The notes beneath the pieces are model-generated. The model made no database searches. It saw nothing but the letters and a program-made list of their open reading frames with translations, and was not told the DNA's origin. 64,000 nt of DNA from UBA1765 sp045629945 (GTDB lineage: Bacteria; Fibrobacterota; Fibrobacteria; Fibrobacterales; Fibrobacteraceae), in assembly GCA_045629945.1 (NCBI GenBank), contig JAZQSE010000021.1, positions 1-64,000 on the forward strand, in the 5' to 3' direction. The translations under genes and the position numbers were made by a program. The stretch's first letter is position 1. Every line of letters starts with the position of its first letter. Positions 1 through 7,619 of the stretch are shown here, one piece after another.

Positions 1-141
1 GAAATGGTTACTCCAGGTGATACCGTAACGATTCACGTGAACCTCATTGCTCCAATTGCAATGGACAAGCAGCTCCGTTTCGCAATCCGCGAAGGTGGCC
101 GTACTGTTGGTGCTGGTTCCGTAACTGAAATCATCAACTAA
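1..141 (+). CDS. tuf: Elongation factor Tu, C-terminal fragment
   Basis: The window opens inside a reading frame that encodes the last 46 residues of EF-Tu, the GTPase that delivers aminoacyl-tRNA to the ribosome. The segment reads EMVTPGDTV, then RFAIREGGRTVGAG, and ends SVTEIIN before TAA. This is the highly conserved end of domain 3. The upstream part lies outside the window. It is followed after 11 bases by rpmG, the usual tuf-rpmG-secE-nusG order. Identity is secure; whether this is one of two tuf copies cannot be told here. Confidence 0.97.
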   Translation, partial: EMVTPGDTVTIHVNLIAPIAMDKQLRFAIREGGRTVGAGSVTEIIN

Positions 142-152
142 TCGGGAAAAGC

Positions 153-305
153 ATGCCTAGAGAACTCATTACGCTCGAATGCACCGAATGCAATCAGCGC
201 AACTATGATTGCGACAAGAACAAAAAACTTCACCCTTCTCGTGTAGAATACAAGAAGTATTGCCGTTTTTGCCGCAAGCATACGACACACAAGGAAACAA
301 AATAA
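153..305 (+). CDS. rpmG: Ribosomal protein L33
   Basis: A 50-residue basic protein starting MPRELITLECTEC, matching large-subunit protein L33. It keeps both cysteine pairs, CTEC near residues 10-13 and CRFC near 36-39, so it is the zinc-binding (C+) form. It sits 11 bases after tuf and just before tRNA-Trp and secE, which is the standard place for rpmG in many phyla. The start ATG at 153 follows a GGGAAAAGC stretch that can act as a weak ribosome-binding site. It is a very short gene, easily missed by gene finders with a length cut-off. Confidence 0.95.
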   Translation: MPRELITLECTECNQRNYDCDKNKKLHPSRVEYKKYCRFCRKHTTHKETK

Positions 306-316
306 GGTAGTGGTAT

Positions 317-389
317 AGGTCAGTAGCTCAATTGGTAGAGTTACGGTCTCCAAAACCGTCGGTTGGGGGTTCGAGTCCCTCCTGACCTG
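317..389 (+). tRNA. tRNA-Trp (anticodon CCA)
   Basis: A 73-base cloverleaf. The acceptor arms AGGTCAG (317-323) and CTGACCT (382-388) pair fully. The D-arm contains AGCTCAATTGGTAGAG, and the T-arm contains GGTTCGAGTCC. The anticodon stem ACGGT/ACCGT encloses the loop CTCCAAA, giving anticodon CCA for tryptophan. The 3' CCA is not encoded. Its position between rpmG and secE is a widespread arrangement, and it is probably processed from the operon transcript. Confidence 0.96.
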
Positions 390-409
390 CTCCGCTTCAA
401 GGTTATCCA

Positions 410-604
410 ATGCGAAAGTTACAGCAATATATTAAAGAAGTAGTCCAGGAATTGAAAAAGGTAACCTGGCCAACTTGGGAAGAACTCAAGGGTTCTACGC
501 TAGTGGTTATAATCTTCAGTATCATTATGGGATGCTATATTGCTGGCTTAGATTTCGGTCTTTCTTGGATAATTGATAAACTCTTGTCTGGTGGAGGCTT
601 CTAA
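410..604 (+). CDS. secE: Preprotein translocase subunit SecE
   Basis: A 64-residue, single-span SecE of the short bacterial type. It clamps SecY in the inner-membrane Sec channel. The cytoplasmic amphipathic helix carries the family signature LKKVTWPTWEEL (about residues 16-27). One membrane span follows (about residues 31-55). The stop TAA overlaps the nusG start (TAATG), so the two are translationally coupled. Identity is firm from sequence and from the secE-nusG-rplK order. Confidence 0.95.
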   Translation: MRKLQQYIKEVVQELKKVTWPTWEELKGSTLVVIIFSIIMGCYIAGLDFGLSWIIDKLLSGGGF

Positions 605-1140
605 TGAAGTGGTATGCAGTCCATACATTCTCTGGTCAAGAGCAAAATATCAAGAAATATCTTGAAATGAGAATTGAAAGCGAATGTCTTCAAGACAAAT
701 TCGGTCAGATTCTCGTTCCTACACGTCAGGTAACAATGAATGGCAAGCGCGGTAAACGCACTTTGACTCAGAATTTGTTGCCTGCTTATATTATTATAGA
801 AATGGAGCTGGACGAGCTCACCCAGCACCTGGTAACAACCATTCAGGGCGTTACTCATTTTGCGGGAACGACGCGCGTTAATCGTACGCCGATTCCGCTA
901 TCACAGAGCGAGGTCGATCGTCTTCTTGGAGTTAATCCTGATTCTTCTATGGGAGACGAGATCCAAAGTCAATATGAACGTGGAGAAAGTGTCTGCATTA
1001 AGGATGGTCCTTTCAAGGGCTTTGTTGGCACTGTGGAAGAGGTCGAATCCGATAAATTGAAACTTAAAGTTATGGTTTCAGTTTTTGGTCGTCCAACGCC
1101 AGTTGTTCTTGCTTTCAATCAAGTAGAACACGTCTCGTAA
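604..1140 (+). CDS. nusG: Transcription termination/antitermination factor NusG
   Basis: A 178-residue NusG of normal length. The N-terminal NGN domain begins MKWYAVHTFSGQE and binds the RNA polymerase clamp. The C-terminal KOW domain is visible as KDGPFKGFVGTVEEV (about residues 126-140) and contacts Rho or ribosomal protein S10. The start overlaps the last base of the secE stop. rplK follows after 31 bases. No insertion of the kind seen in NusG of some Bacteroidetes or Thermotoga is present. Confidence 0.96.
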   Translation: MKWYAVHTFSGQEQNIKKYLEMRIESECLQDKFGQILVPTRQVTMNGKRGKRTLTQNLLPAYIIIEMELDELTQHLVTTIQGVTHFAGTTRVNRTPIPLSQSEVDRLLGVNPDSSMGDEIQSQYERGESVCIKDGPFKGFVGTVEEVESDKLKLKVMVSVFGRPTPVVLAFNQVEHVS

Positions 1141-1171
1141 GTTCATTGAGTCTTTGATACGGAGATAAACA

Positions 1172-1597
1172 GTGGCAAAGAAAATCACAGGTTACATTAA
1201 GCTCCAGATTCCTGGTGGTGCTGCAAACCCAGCTCCTCCTGTTGGTCCTGCCCTCGGTCAGAAGGGTGTGAACATCATGGAATTCTGTAAGCAGTTTAAT
1301 GCGAAAACTCAAGATGCAAAGGGAATGATTATTCCAGTTGTTATTACCGTTTATGCGGACAAGAGTTTTACGTTCATTACAAAAGTTCCGCCGGTTCCTG
1401 TTCTTATCAAGAAAGCAATCGGCATAGAAACTGCCTCCGGTCAGCCAAACCGTAAAAAAGTTGGCAAGATCACTCAGGCACAGGTCCGTGAAATCGCTGA
1501 AAAGAAGATGCCGGATCTTAACACAATCGACCTCGAAGCCGCTATGCGCATGGTAATGGGTACTGCTCGTTCCATGGGCGTTGAAGTAGTGGACTAA
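1172..1597 (+). CDS. rplK: Ribosomal protein L11
   Basis: A 141-residue L11, the protein of the ribosomal GTPase centre that binds 23S rRNA with L10-L12. It starts with GTG at 1172 (VAKKITGYIKLQIPGG), preceded by a GGAG site at 1161-1164. The proline-rich hinge PPVGPALGQKGVNIMEFCK and the C-terminal RNA-binding end TARSMGVEV are both present. It leads the rplK-rplA-rplJ-rplL series. Length and motifs are typical. Confidence 0.96.
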   Translation: MAKKITGYIKLQIPGGAANPAPPVGPALGQKGVNIMEFCKQFNAKTQDAKGMIIPVVITVYADKSFTFITKVPPVPVLIKKAIGIETASGQPNRKKVGKITQAQVREIAEKKMPDLNTIDLEAAMRMVMGTARSMGVEVVD

Positions 1598-1638
1598 GAG
1601 GCAGGTAATTCACCGTTACGTATCTGACAGGAAACACC

Positions 1639-2325
1639 ATGTTCAGAGGAAAAAAATACAAGAAGGTTGCTGCAGCATACGATCGTACTCAAATGTATGG
1701 TCTCGCTGATGCACTTCAAATTTTGAAAAAGTCCGAGGTGAAATTCGACCAAACAGTTGAAATCCATTTCAACCTCGGTGTGGACCCAAAACATTCCGAC
1801 CAAGTGGTTCGTGGCACTGTAGTGCTGCCTCATGGTACCGGTCGTCAGGTCCGCGTTTTAGTATTCTGCAAGGATAATAACCTTGAAGCTGCTAAGAACG
1901 CTGGTGCTGATTATGCTGGTGGCGATGACTTGGTTCAGAAAATCCAAAGCGGTTGGCTTGAATTTGACGCAGTTGTTGCTACTCCCGACATGATGCCGGT
2001 GATTAGTAAAGTTGCTAAGGTTCTTGGCCCTCGTGGATTAATGCCTAGCCCGAAGGCCGGCACAGTTACGGTTAACGTAGCCCAGACTGTGAAGGAACTC
2101 AAGGCCGGTAAAATTCAGTATCGCGTGGATAAGGGCGCTAATGTGCATGCGCCGGTAGGAAAGCTTTCTTTCTCGGATGAACAGCTCGTTGAAAACATTA
2201 AGGCTGTTATTGAATCCGTTGTAAAAGCTAAGCCGCAGACTTCAAAAGGCACTTATATCAAGAGTCTTTCTTTAGCTGCGACTATGACTCCGGGCATTAA
2301 ACTTGATTTGGGCTTGACCCGATAG
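1639..2325 (+). CDS. rplA: Ribosomal protein L1
   Basis: A 228-residue L1, the mobile-stalk protein of the large subunit, which in many bacteria also represses its own operon. The start ATG at 1639 is followed by MFRGKKYKKVAAAYDR. The conserved block LGPRGLMPSPKAGTVT (about residues 131-146) and the C-terminal KGTYIKSLSLAATMTPG are present. The 41-base rplK-rplA gap contains an ACAGGAAACACC ribosome-binding site. The gap to rplJ is only 9 bases. Confidence 0.96.
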   Translation: MFRGKKYKKVAAAYDRTQMYGLADALQILKKSEVKFDQTVEIHFNLGVDPKHSDQVVRGTVVLPHGTGRQVRVLVFCKDNNLEAAKNAGADYAGGDDLVQKIQSGWLEFDAVVATPDMMPVISKVAKVLGPRGLMPSPKAGTVTVNVAQTVKELKAGKIQYRVDKGANVHAPVGKLSFSDEQLVENIKAVIESVVKAKPQTSKGTYIKSLSLAATMTPGIKLDLGLTR

Positions 2326-2334
2326 GAGTACACG

Positions 2335-2853
2335 ATGAAAGCTATAGAAAAAAAGCAACAAACCGTGGATGCCATCGTTGAGTCTTTCAAGGACGCGGCT
2401 GCCGTTTATCTACTCAACTTCGAAGGGATTACTGTTGAAAAAGATAATGCGCTTCGTCGCTCTTTGAAAAAGAATGGCGTTAAGTATCGTGCTATCAAAA
2501 ACACCCTTTTGAAGCGTGTACTGGAAAAAATGGGCGTGTCCGGATTGGACGATGCTTTAACCGGTGCTACTTCGGTAATGGTTGGCTTTGGCGAAGACCC
2601 GCTTTTGCCGGCTCGCGAAATTGAAGCATTCCACAAGGCTAACCCAGATATCTTGCTAGCAAAGAGCCTTTATGTTGATGGCGAAATTATGCCAGGCTCT
2701 GCTGTTACTAACTTGGCTAAGATTCCAGATCGCAAGGGAATGATCGCTCAGGTGGTCACTATTATCCTTGGCCCTGGTTCTACCATTGCAGGACAGCTTA
2801 AAACGCTGCAGGAAAAATTGGAAGAAAACGAAGGTTCCAGCACGGAAGCTTAA
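2335..2853 (+). CDS. rplJ: Ribosomal protein L10
   Basis: A 172-residue L10, which anchors L7/L12 dimers to the ribosome. It starts MKAIEKKQQTVDAIVE and contains the RNA-binding core VKYRAIKNTLLKRVLE (about residues 50-65). The C-terminal helix (about residues 145-172) that carries L7/L12 is present. Only 9 bases separate it from rplA, so there is no room for a separate L10 leader of the E. coli type; any autoregulation must act elsewhere in the transcript. Confidence 0.95.
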   Translation: MKAIEKKQQTVDAIVESFKDAAAVYLLNFEGITVEKDNALRRSLKKNGVKYRAIKNTLLKRVLEKMGVSGLDDALTGATSVMVGFGEDPLLPAREIEAFHKANPDILLAKSLYVDGEIMPGSAVTNLAKIPDRKGMIAQVVTIILGPGSTIAGQLKTLQEKLEENEGSSTEA

Positions 2854-2901
2854 CCACAAACCACAAATAACTTTAACACGGAATAATCGGAGAAACACAT
2901 C

Positions 2902-3273
2902 ATGGCAACAGATATCAAGGCTTTGGGCGATCAGATTGTTGGTCTTACCCTTCTTGAAGCCAAGCAATTGGCTGACTATCTTAAAGAAGAACACGGCATT
3001 GAAGCCGCTGCCGGTGGCGCAGTCGTTATGGCTGCTGCTCCTGCTGAAGCAGCGGAAGAAAAAACTGAATTTGACGTTATCCTCGTTGAATGCGGTGCCA
3101 AGAAAATGGACGTTCTCAAGGCTGTTCGCGCAATCACTGGCCTCGGCTTGAAAGAAGCGAAAGAACTTGTAGAAAAGGCTAACAGCGTTGTTAAGGAAGC
3201 AATGCCGAAGGCTGATGCTGAAAAGTTGAAAAAGGATCTGGAAGACCTTGGAGCAAAGGTTGCTCTGAAGTAA
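2902..3273 (+). CDS. rplL: Ribosomal protein L7/L12
   Basis: A 123-residue L7/L12, the multicopy stalk protein that recruits translation GTPases. The N-terminal dimerisation helices (residues 1-35), an Ala-rich hinge (about 38-52) and the globular domain with GLGLKEAKELVEKA (about 91-104) are all visible. A GGAG ribosome-binding site precedes the ATG. A 48-base gap separates it from rplJ and a 100-base gap holding a strong hairpin separates it from rpoB. Confidence 0.96.
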   Translation: MATDIKALGDQIVGLTLLEAKQLADYLKEEHGIEAAAGGAVVMAAAPAEAAEEKTEFDVILVECGAKKMDVLKAVRAITGLGLKEAKELVEKANSVVKEAMPKADAEKLKKDLEDLGAKVALK

Positions 3274-3300
3274 TGCTTTCGGATAACTAATTCTTACATC

Positions 3301-3330
3301 CAATAGCCTACACTAAAGTGTGGGCTATTG
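3301..3330 (+). promoter_or_regulatory. rplL-rpoB intergenic hairpin (attenuator or RNase III site)
   Basis: A 13-bp stem with one G-U pair: CAATAGCCTACAC (3301-3313), loop TAAA, GTGTGGGCTATTG (3318-3330). The bases after it are GTGTTTCTCAAAAAAAG, not a clean run of T, so full termination is unlikely. A partial attenuator or a processing site is more likely. E. coli has an attenuator and an RNase III site in the same gap, so the position is suggestive. Function here is inference. Confidence 0.7.
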
Positions 3331-3373
3331 GTGTTTCTCAAAAAAAGAATTTTTACTGGATGAGGTATTCCCT

Positions 3374-6300
3374 ATGACGGAGCGAAAGAGCTATTCCTCT
3401 AACAAGTTCCTACTAGAACTTCCCTATTTGATTGAAGTTCAGAAGGCATCCTACGAACACTTCTTACAGGCAAATTTGCCGCCTAACAAACGTTTGAATG
3501 CTGGTCTTGAACGAGTTTTTCGAGACAAATTCCCTATGCAGGATGCTAAGGGGTTAAATGTTCTTAAGTATGAAGGTTATTTTTTCGGAATCCCTAAGTA
3601 TTCAATTACTGAATGCCGTGAAAGGGGCCTCACTTATGCTGTAGATCTCTGGGCTAATTTGACCTTGCAGATCTTTGAAGAAGATGGTGAAGAACGCCGT
3701 CTGAAAGAAGAAATAAAAAACGAAGTCCGCATTTGTGAATTACCACAAATGACTGATAATGGTTCATTTATTATCAATGGTGCAGAACGTGTTGTTGTTT
3801 CTCAGTTACACCGTTCTCCAGGCGTAAGCTTCGACGAAGAAATTTTGCCAAACGGCCGTTCTGATTACAAGAGCCGTATTATCCCTCTTCGTGGTGCTTG
3901 GGTTGAATTCAATACCGATGGTGATATGCTTTACCTCGTTATTGACCGTAAAAAGAAAATGCCAGCAACTACTATGTTGCGTTGCATTGGTTTTGAAACA
4001 ACACATGACATTCTGGCTTTGTTCTATAAGGATACAGAAACTGTAAACCTTAAAGAAGTCGATATTGATGACTTCAGAGATAGAATTGTTTTCAACGATG
4101 TAATTGACGAAGAAACAGGTGATATTCTTGTCCATGCAAATGACAAATTAGATGATAAATGCTGTGCTCGTTTGCGTGATGCTGGTATTGCTGAAATTGT
4201 TTTGCTTTCTAGAGAAGCAGAAGAAAATAATGCTTTAATTCACAATACCTTGCTGAATGATAAATCAAAATCTCGTGAAGATGCTTTGAACGAAATTTAT
4301 AAAACAATGCATCAATCACAAGAAAGCGCTCCTAATGCAGCTACTGCAGAAGCTTATTTCCAAAATCTTTTCTTAGATGATCCTCAAAAGTATGATTTGG
4401 GTGACGTTGGTCGTTATCGCCTTAATGCTAAGGTTTATACCCCTGCATTTGAAGAACGTTTAAGAAATTTGAATAAAGAAGATTTCCAAAAGCCTTCTCT
4501 TGCTAATATGACCATGTCTAAGGCAGACTTCCTTGCCATTATTGATTACATGGTAGGCCTTTACAATGGAACTCAAGGGTTCTCTCTTGATGATATCGAC
4601 CATTTAGGAAATCGTCGTATTCGTTCTGTTGGCGAACTTTTAGCGAACCAGCTTTCTGTTGGCCTTTCTCGTATGCAACGAGTAATTGTTGAACACTTGT
4701 CTTTGAAAAACGAAGATGAAAACCAGACTCCGCGTGAACTTTTCAATACGCGTATGGTTAGCACAGTAGTTCAATCGTTCTTTGGTTCTAGCCAGCTTTC
4801 ACAGTTTATGGACCAAATGAACCCACTTTCTGAATTGACTAACAAGCGTCGTCTTTCAGCTCTTGGTCCTGGTGGTTTGACTCGTGATAGAGCAGGTTTT
4901 GAAGTGCGTGACGTTCATTACACGCATTATGGCCGCTTGTGTCCAATTGAAACACCAGAAGGTCCAAACATTGGTTTGATTAACTCTCTTGCTACTTTTG
5001 CAATTATCAACCATTTTGGTTTTATTGAAACTCCATATCGTATTGTGGGTTTGCTTGCATTTAAAGATGCAGAAGGCAAAGAAGTATTCTTCCCACAAGA
5101 CAAGTGGCATTTCGGTATCTTTAAAGGCTTTGTACGTGAACCACATCTCTTTGAACAAATTGAAATTTCAATGGATGATGCAGATTCCGTTCGTATGCAT
5201 CTTGATTCCCGTCAACGCGATTTATTCGATCTCTTTGTAAACAAAGTATTTGAATGCAAAGACGAAGATGGCGAAACTTATTACATGCAAAACGGAACTC
5301 GTCTTTCTGATTTCTCAGGAAAGCCAGATTACGTACAAGCATCAAACAGCGTAGAACAGATTGTTTCTGACTTTATTACTTACTTGACTGCTGATGACGA
5401 AGATGATTATGTTGTAGCTCCGGCAAGTACAGTGCTTGATGAAAACAATCGCTTTGCTGAAGATTTAATTATCGTACGCATGCGTAGTGAATACCCACAA
5501 ATCATGCGTCAGGATTCTATTGAAATCGGTGACTTTGAAACGGAACGTGTTGAATTGATGGACGTAGCTCCAATGCAGATTGTTTCTGTTGCTGCTGGTT
5601 TGATTCCGTTCTTAGAACACGATGATGCTAACCGCGCGTTGATGGGATCTAACATGCAACGCCAGGCTGTGCCTTTGTTACGTTCAGAAGCTCCTGTTGT
5701 CGGTACAGGTCTTGAACGTCGTGCTGCTCTTGACTCTGGAACAGTAGTTCGTGCAAAGCACTCTGGCTTAGTTACTTTTGTAGATGCTACCAAGATTGTT
5801 GTTCGTCGTGGCACAATGGTTAATGGTGAATTCCAACCTCTTGAAGGTTTGGGAGCTAATTACGAATTCCTTGGTAAAGAACCAGTAGATGTTTACAACT
5901 TGCGTAAGTTTGAACGTTCTAACCAGGATTCTTGCATCAACCAGAAGCCAATTGTTGACATGGATACATTTGTTAAAGCCGGAGATGTTTTGGCTGATGG
6001 TGTATCAACAGATCATGGTGAACTTGCTCTTGGTAAAAATATCCTTATCGGGTTCTTGCCTTGGAATGGTTATAACTACGAAGATGCTGTTATTATCTCA
6101 GAAGAACTTGCTATTAAGGATACTTTCACTTCTATCCATATTGAAGAATACGAATTGGAAGTTCGTGATACAAAGCGCGGCCCTGAAGAATTGACTCGTG
6201 AAATTCCAAATGTCGGTGAAGACGCTTTGCGTAACTTGGACGAAAATGGAATTGTTCGTGTTGGTGCAGAAGTTAATGTTGATGATATTCTTGTTGGTAA

Positions 6301-7618
6301 AGTTACACCTAAAGGTGAAACAGAACTTTCCCCAGAAGAACGTTTGTTGCGTGCTATCTTTGGTGAAAAAGCAGGCGATGTCCGTGATACTTCTTTGAAA
6401 GCTCCTCCAGGAATGAAAGGTGTTGTTATTGAAACACGTGTCTTTACTAAGAAAGACCGTGATAACAAGAAAAACCAACAACTTGACAAAGCTAAGATAG
6501 ATGAAATCCGCGAAAGATTCCAGAAAGAAATTGATGGGATTAAGGCATCTTGTGCAAGTTATATGTCTGAATTACTCCTTGGCAAAACTTCAGGTAAGGT
6601 TTTGGATTACGAAACTCATGAAGTTATTTTCCGCGAAGGTCAGACTTATACAGATTCTATGATCCGCAATCTTGATGTGATGATGGTTTCTCCTGCCTCT
6701 TGCTTTGTTCAAGACGATAAAGAATTACAAGAAAAAGTTTTAAGCCTTGTTCTTGTAGCTCGTGAAAACTTAGATCGTTTGACCCGCACCATGGAAAAAG
6801 AAATTGATAAGGTGACTAAAGGCGATGAATTGAAACCAGGTGTCTTGCAGACAGTTAAGGTTTACATTGCTAAGAAACGTTGCCTTTCCATTGGTGATAA
6901 AATGGCTGGTCGTCATGGTAACAAGGGTGTTGTCTCTAAAATCGTTCCGGTTGAAGACATGCCATTTACTGAAGATGGCCGTCCACTTCAGATTTTGTTG
7001 AACCCACTTGGTGTGCCTTCTCGTATGAACGTAGGACAGGTTCTCGAAGTGCATTTGGGTTGGGCTGCAAAAACTTTGGGCTTTAAAGTTTCTACACCAG
7101 TATTTGATGGTGCATCTTTTGATGAAATTACAGCGGAACTTGAAAAAGCTTACCAGAAAAATCCGATTGTGGATTATGTAATGGATCCAGAAAATAATCG
7201 TATCATCGGTAAAGCAAAACTTTATGATGGTCGCACAGGGGAACCATTCCTTAACCCAGTCACTATCGGCTATATGTACTATTTGAAACTTGGTCACTTG
7301 GTTGATGACAAGATTCACGCACGTTCTATTGGTTCGTATGCATTAGTTACACAACAACCTCTTGGTGGTAAGAGCCAATTCGGTGGTCAACGCTTCGGTG
7401 AAATGGAAGTGTGGGCACTTGAAGCTTATGGTGCTGCTTATACCTTGCAGGAACTTTTGACTGTTAAGTCAGACGATGTTGTAGGTCGTTCTAAAGTTTA
7501 CGATGCTATTGTACATGGCAAGAATACACCAAACCCCGGTATTCCTGAATCTTTCCGGGTTATGATTCGCGAAGTCCAATCTTTGGGCTTGGATATTAAG
7601 ACAACTGGAGATAAGTGA
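3374..7618 (+). CDS. rpoB: RNA polymerase beta subunit
   Basis: A 1414-residue beta subunit. I chose the ATG at 3374 (MTERKSYSSNKFLL) because GGATGAGG lies just upstream; the same frame is open back to a GTG at 3320, but that codon is inside the intergenic hairpin. The rifampicin-pocket block FFGSSQLSQFMDQ is followed by MNPLSELTNKRRLSALG, the active-site region has GDKMAGRHGNKGVVS, and the C-terminus has GGKSQFGGQRFGEMEVWALE. At the E. coli positions 518 and 526 it has Met (4817-4819) and Asn (4841-4843) where E. coli has Asn and His. It is followed by rpoC after a single base. Confidence 0.97.
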   Translation: MTERKSYSSNKFLLELPYLIEVQKASYEHFLQANLPPNKRLNAGLERVFRDKFPMQDAKGLNVLKYEGYFFGIPKYSITECRERGLTYAVDLWANLTLQIFEEDGEERRLKEEIKNEVRICELPQMTDNGSFIINGAERVVVSQLHRSPGVSFDEEILPNGRSDYKSRIIPLRGAWVEFNTDGDMLYLVIDRKKKMPATTMLRCIGFETTHDILALFYKDTETVNLKEVDIDDFRDRIVFNDVIDEETGDILVHANDKLDDKCCARLRDAGIAEIVLLSREAEENNALIHNTLLNDKSKSREDALNEIYKTMHQSQESAPNAATAEAYFQNLFLDDPQKYDLGDVGRYRLNAKVYTPAFEERLRNLNKEDFQKPSLANMTMSKADFLAIIDYMVGLYNGTQGFSLDDIDHLGNRRIRSVGELLANQLSVGLSRMQRVIVEHLSLKNEDENQTPRELFNTRMVSTVVQSFFGSSQLSQFMDQMNPLSELTNKRRLSALGPGGLTRDRAGFEVRDVHYTHYGRLCPIETPEGPNIGLINSLATFAIINHFGFIETPYRIVGLLAFKDAEGKEVFFPQDKWHFGIFKGFVREPHLFEQIEISMDDADSVRMHLDSRQRDLFDLFVNKVFECKDEDGETYYMQNGTRLSDFSGKPDYVQASNSVEQIVSDFITYLTADDEDDYVVAPASTVLDENNRFAEDLIIVRMRSEYPQIMRQDSIEIGDFETERVELMDVAPMQIVSVAAGLIPFLEHDDANRALMGSNMQRQAVPLLRSEAPVVGTGLERRAALDSGTVVRAKHSGLVTFVDATKIVVRRGTMVNGEFQPLEGLGANYEFLGKEPVDVYNLRKFERSNQDSCINQKPIVDMDTFVKAGDVLADGVSTDHGELALGKNILIGFLPWNGYNYEDAVIISEELAIKDTFTSIHIEEYELEVRDTKRGPEELTREIPNVGEDALRNLDENGIVRVGAEVNVDDILVGKVTPKGETELSPEERLLRAIFGEKAGDVRDTSLKAPPGMKGVVIETRVFTKKDRDNKKNQQLDKAKIDEIRERFQKEIDGIKASCASYMSELLLGKTSGKVLDYETHEVIFREGQTYTDSMIRNLDVMMVSPASCFVQDDKELQEKVLSLVLVARENLDRLTRTMEKEIDKVTKGDELKPGVLQTVKVYIAKKRCLSIGDKMAGRHGNKGVVSKIVPVEDMPFTEDGRPLQILLNPLGVPSRMNVGQVLEVHLGWAAKTLGFKVSTPVFDGASFDEITAELEKAYQKNPIVDYVMDPENNRIIGKAKLYDGRTGEPFLNPVTIGYMYYLKLGHLVDDKIHARSIGSYALVTQQPLGGKSQFGGQRFGEMEVWALEAYGAAYTLQELLTVKSDDVVGRSKVYDAIVHGKNTPNPGIPESFRVMIREVQSLGLDIKTTGDK

Positions 7619-7619
7619 T

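Noticed and set aside
3320..3373. 18-codon extension of rpoB from a GTG
   Set aside because: The GTG lies in the hairpin and the ATG at 3374 has GGATGAGG upstream and the normal N-terminus.
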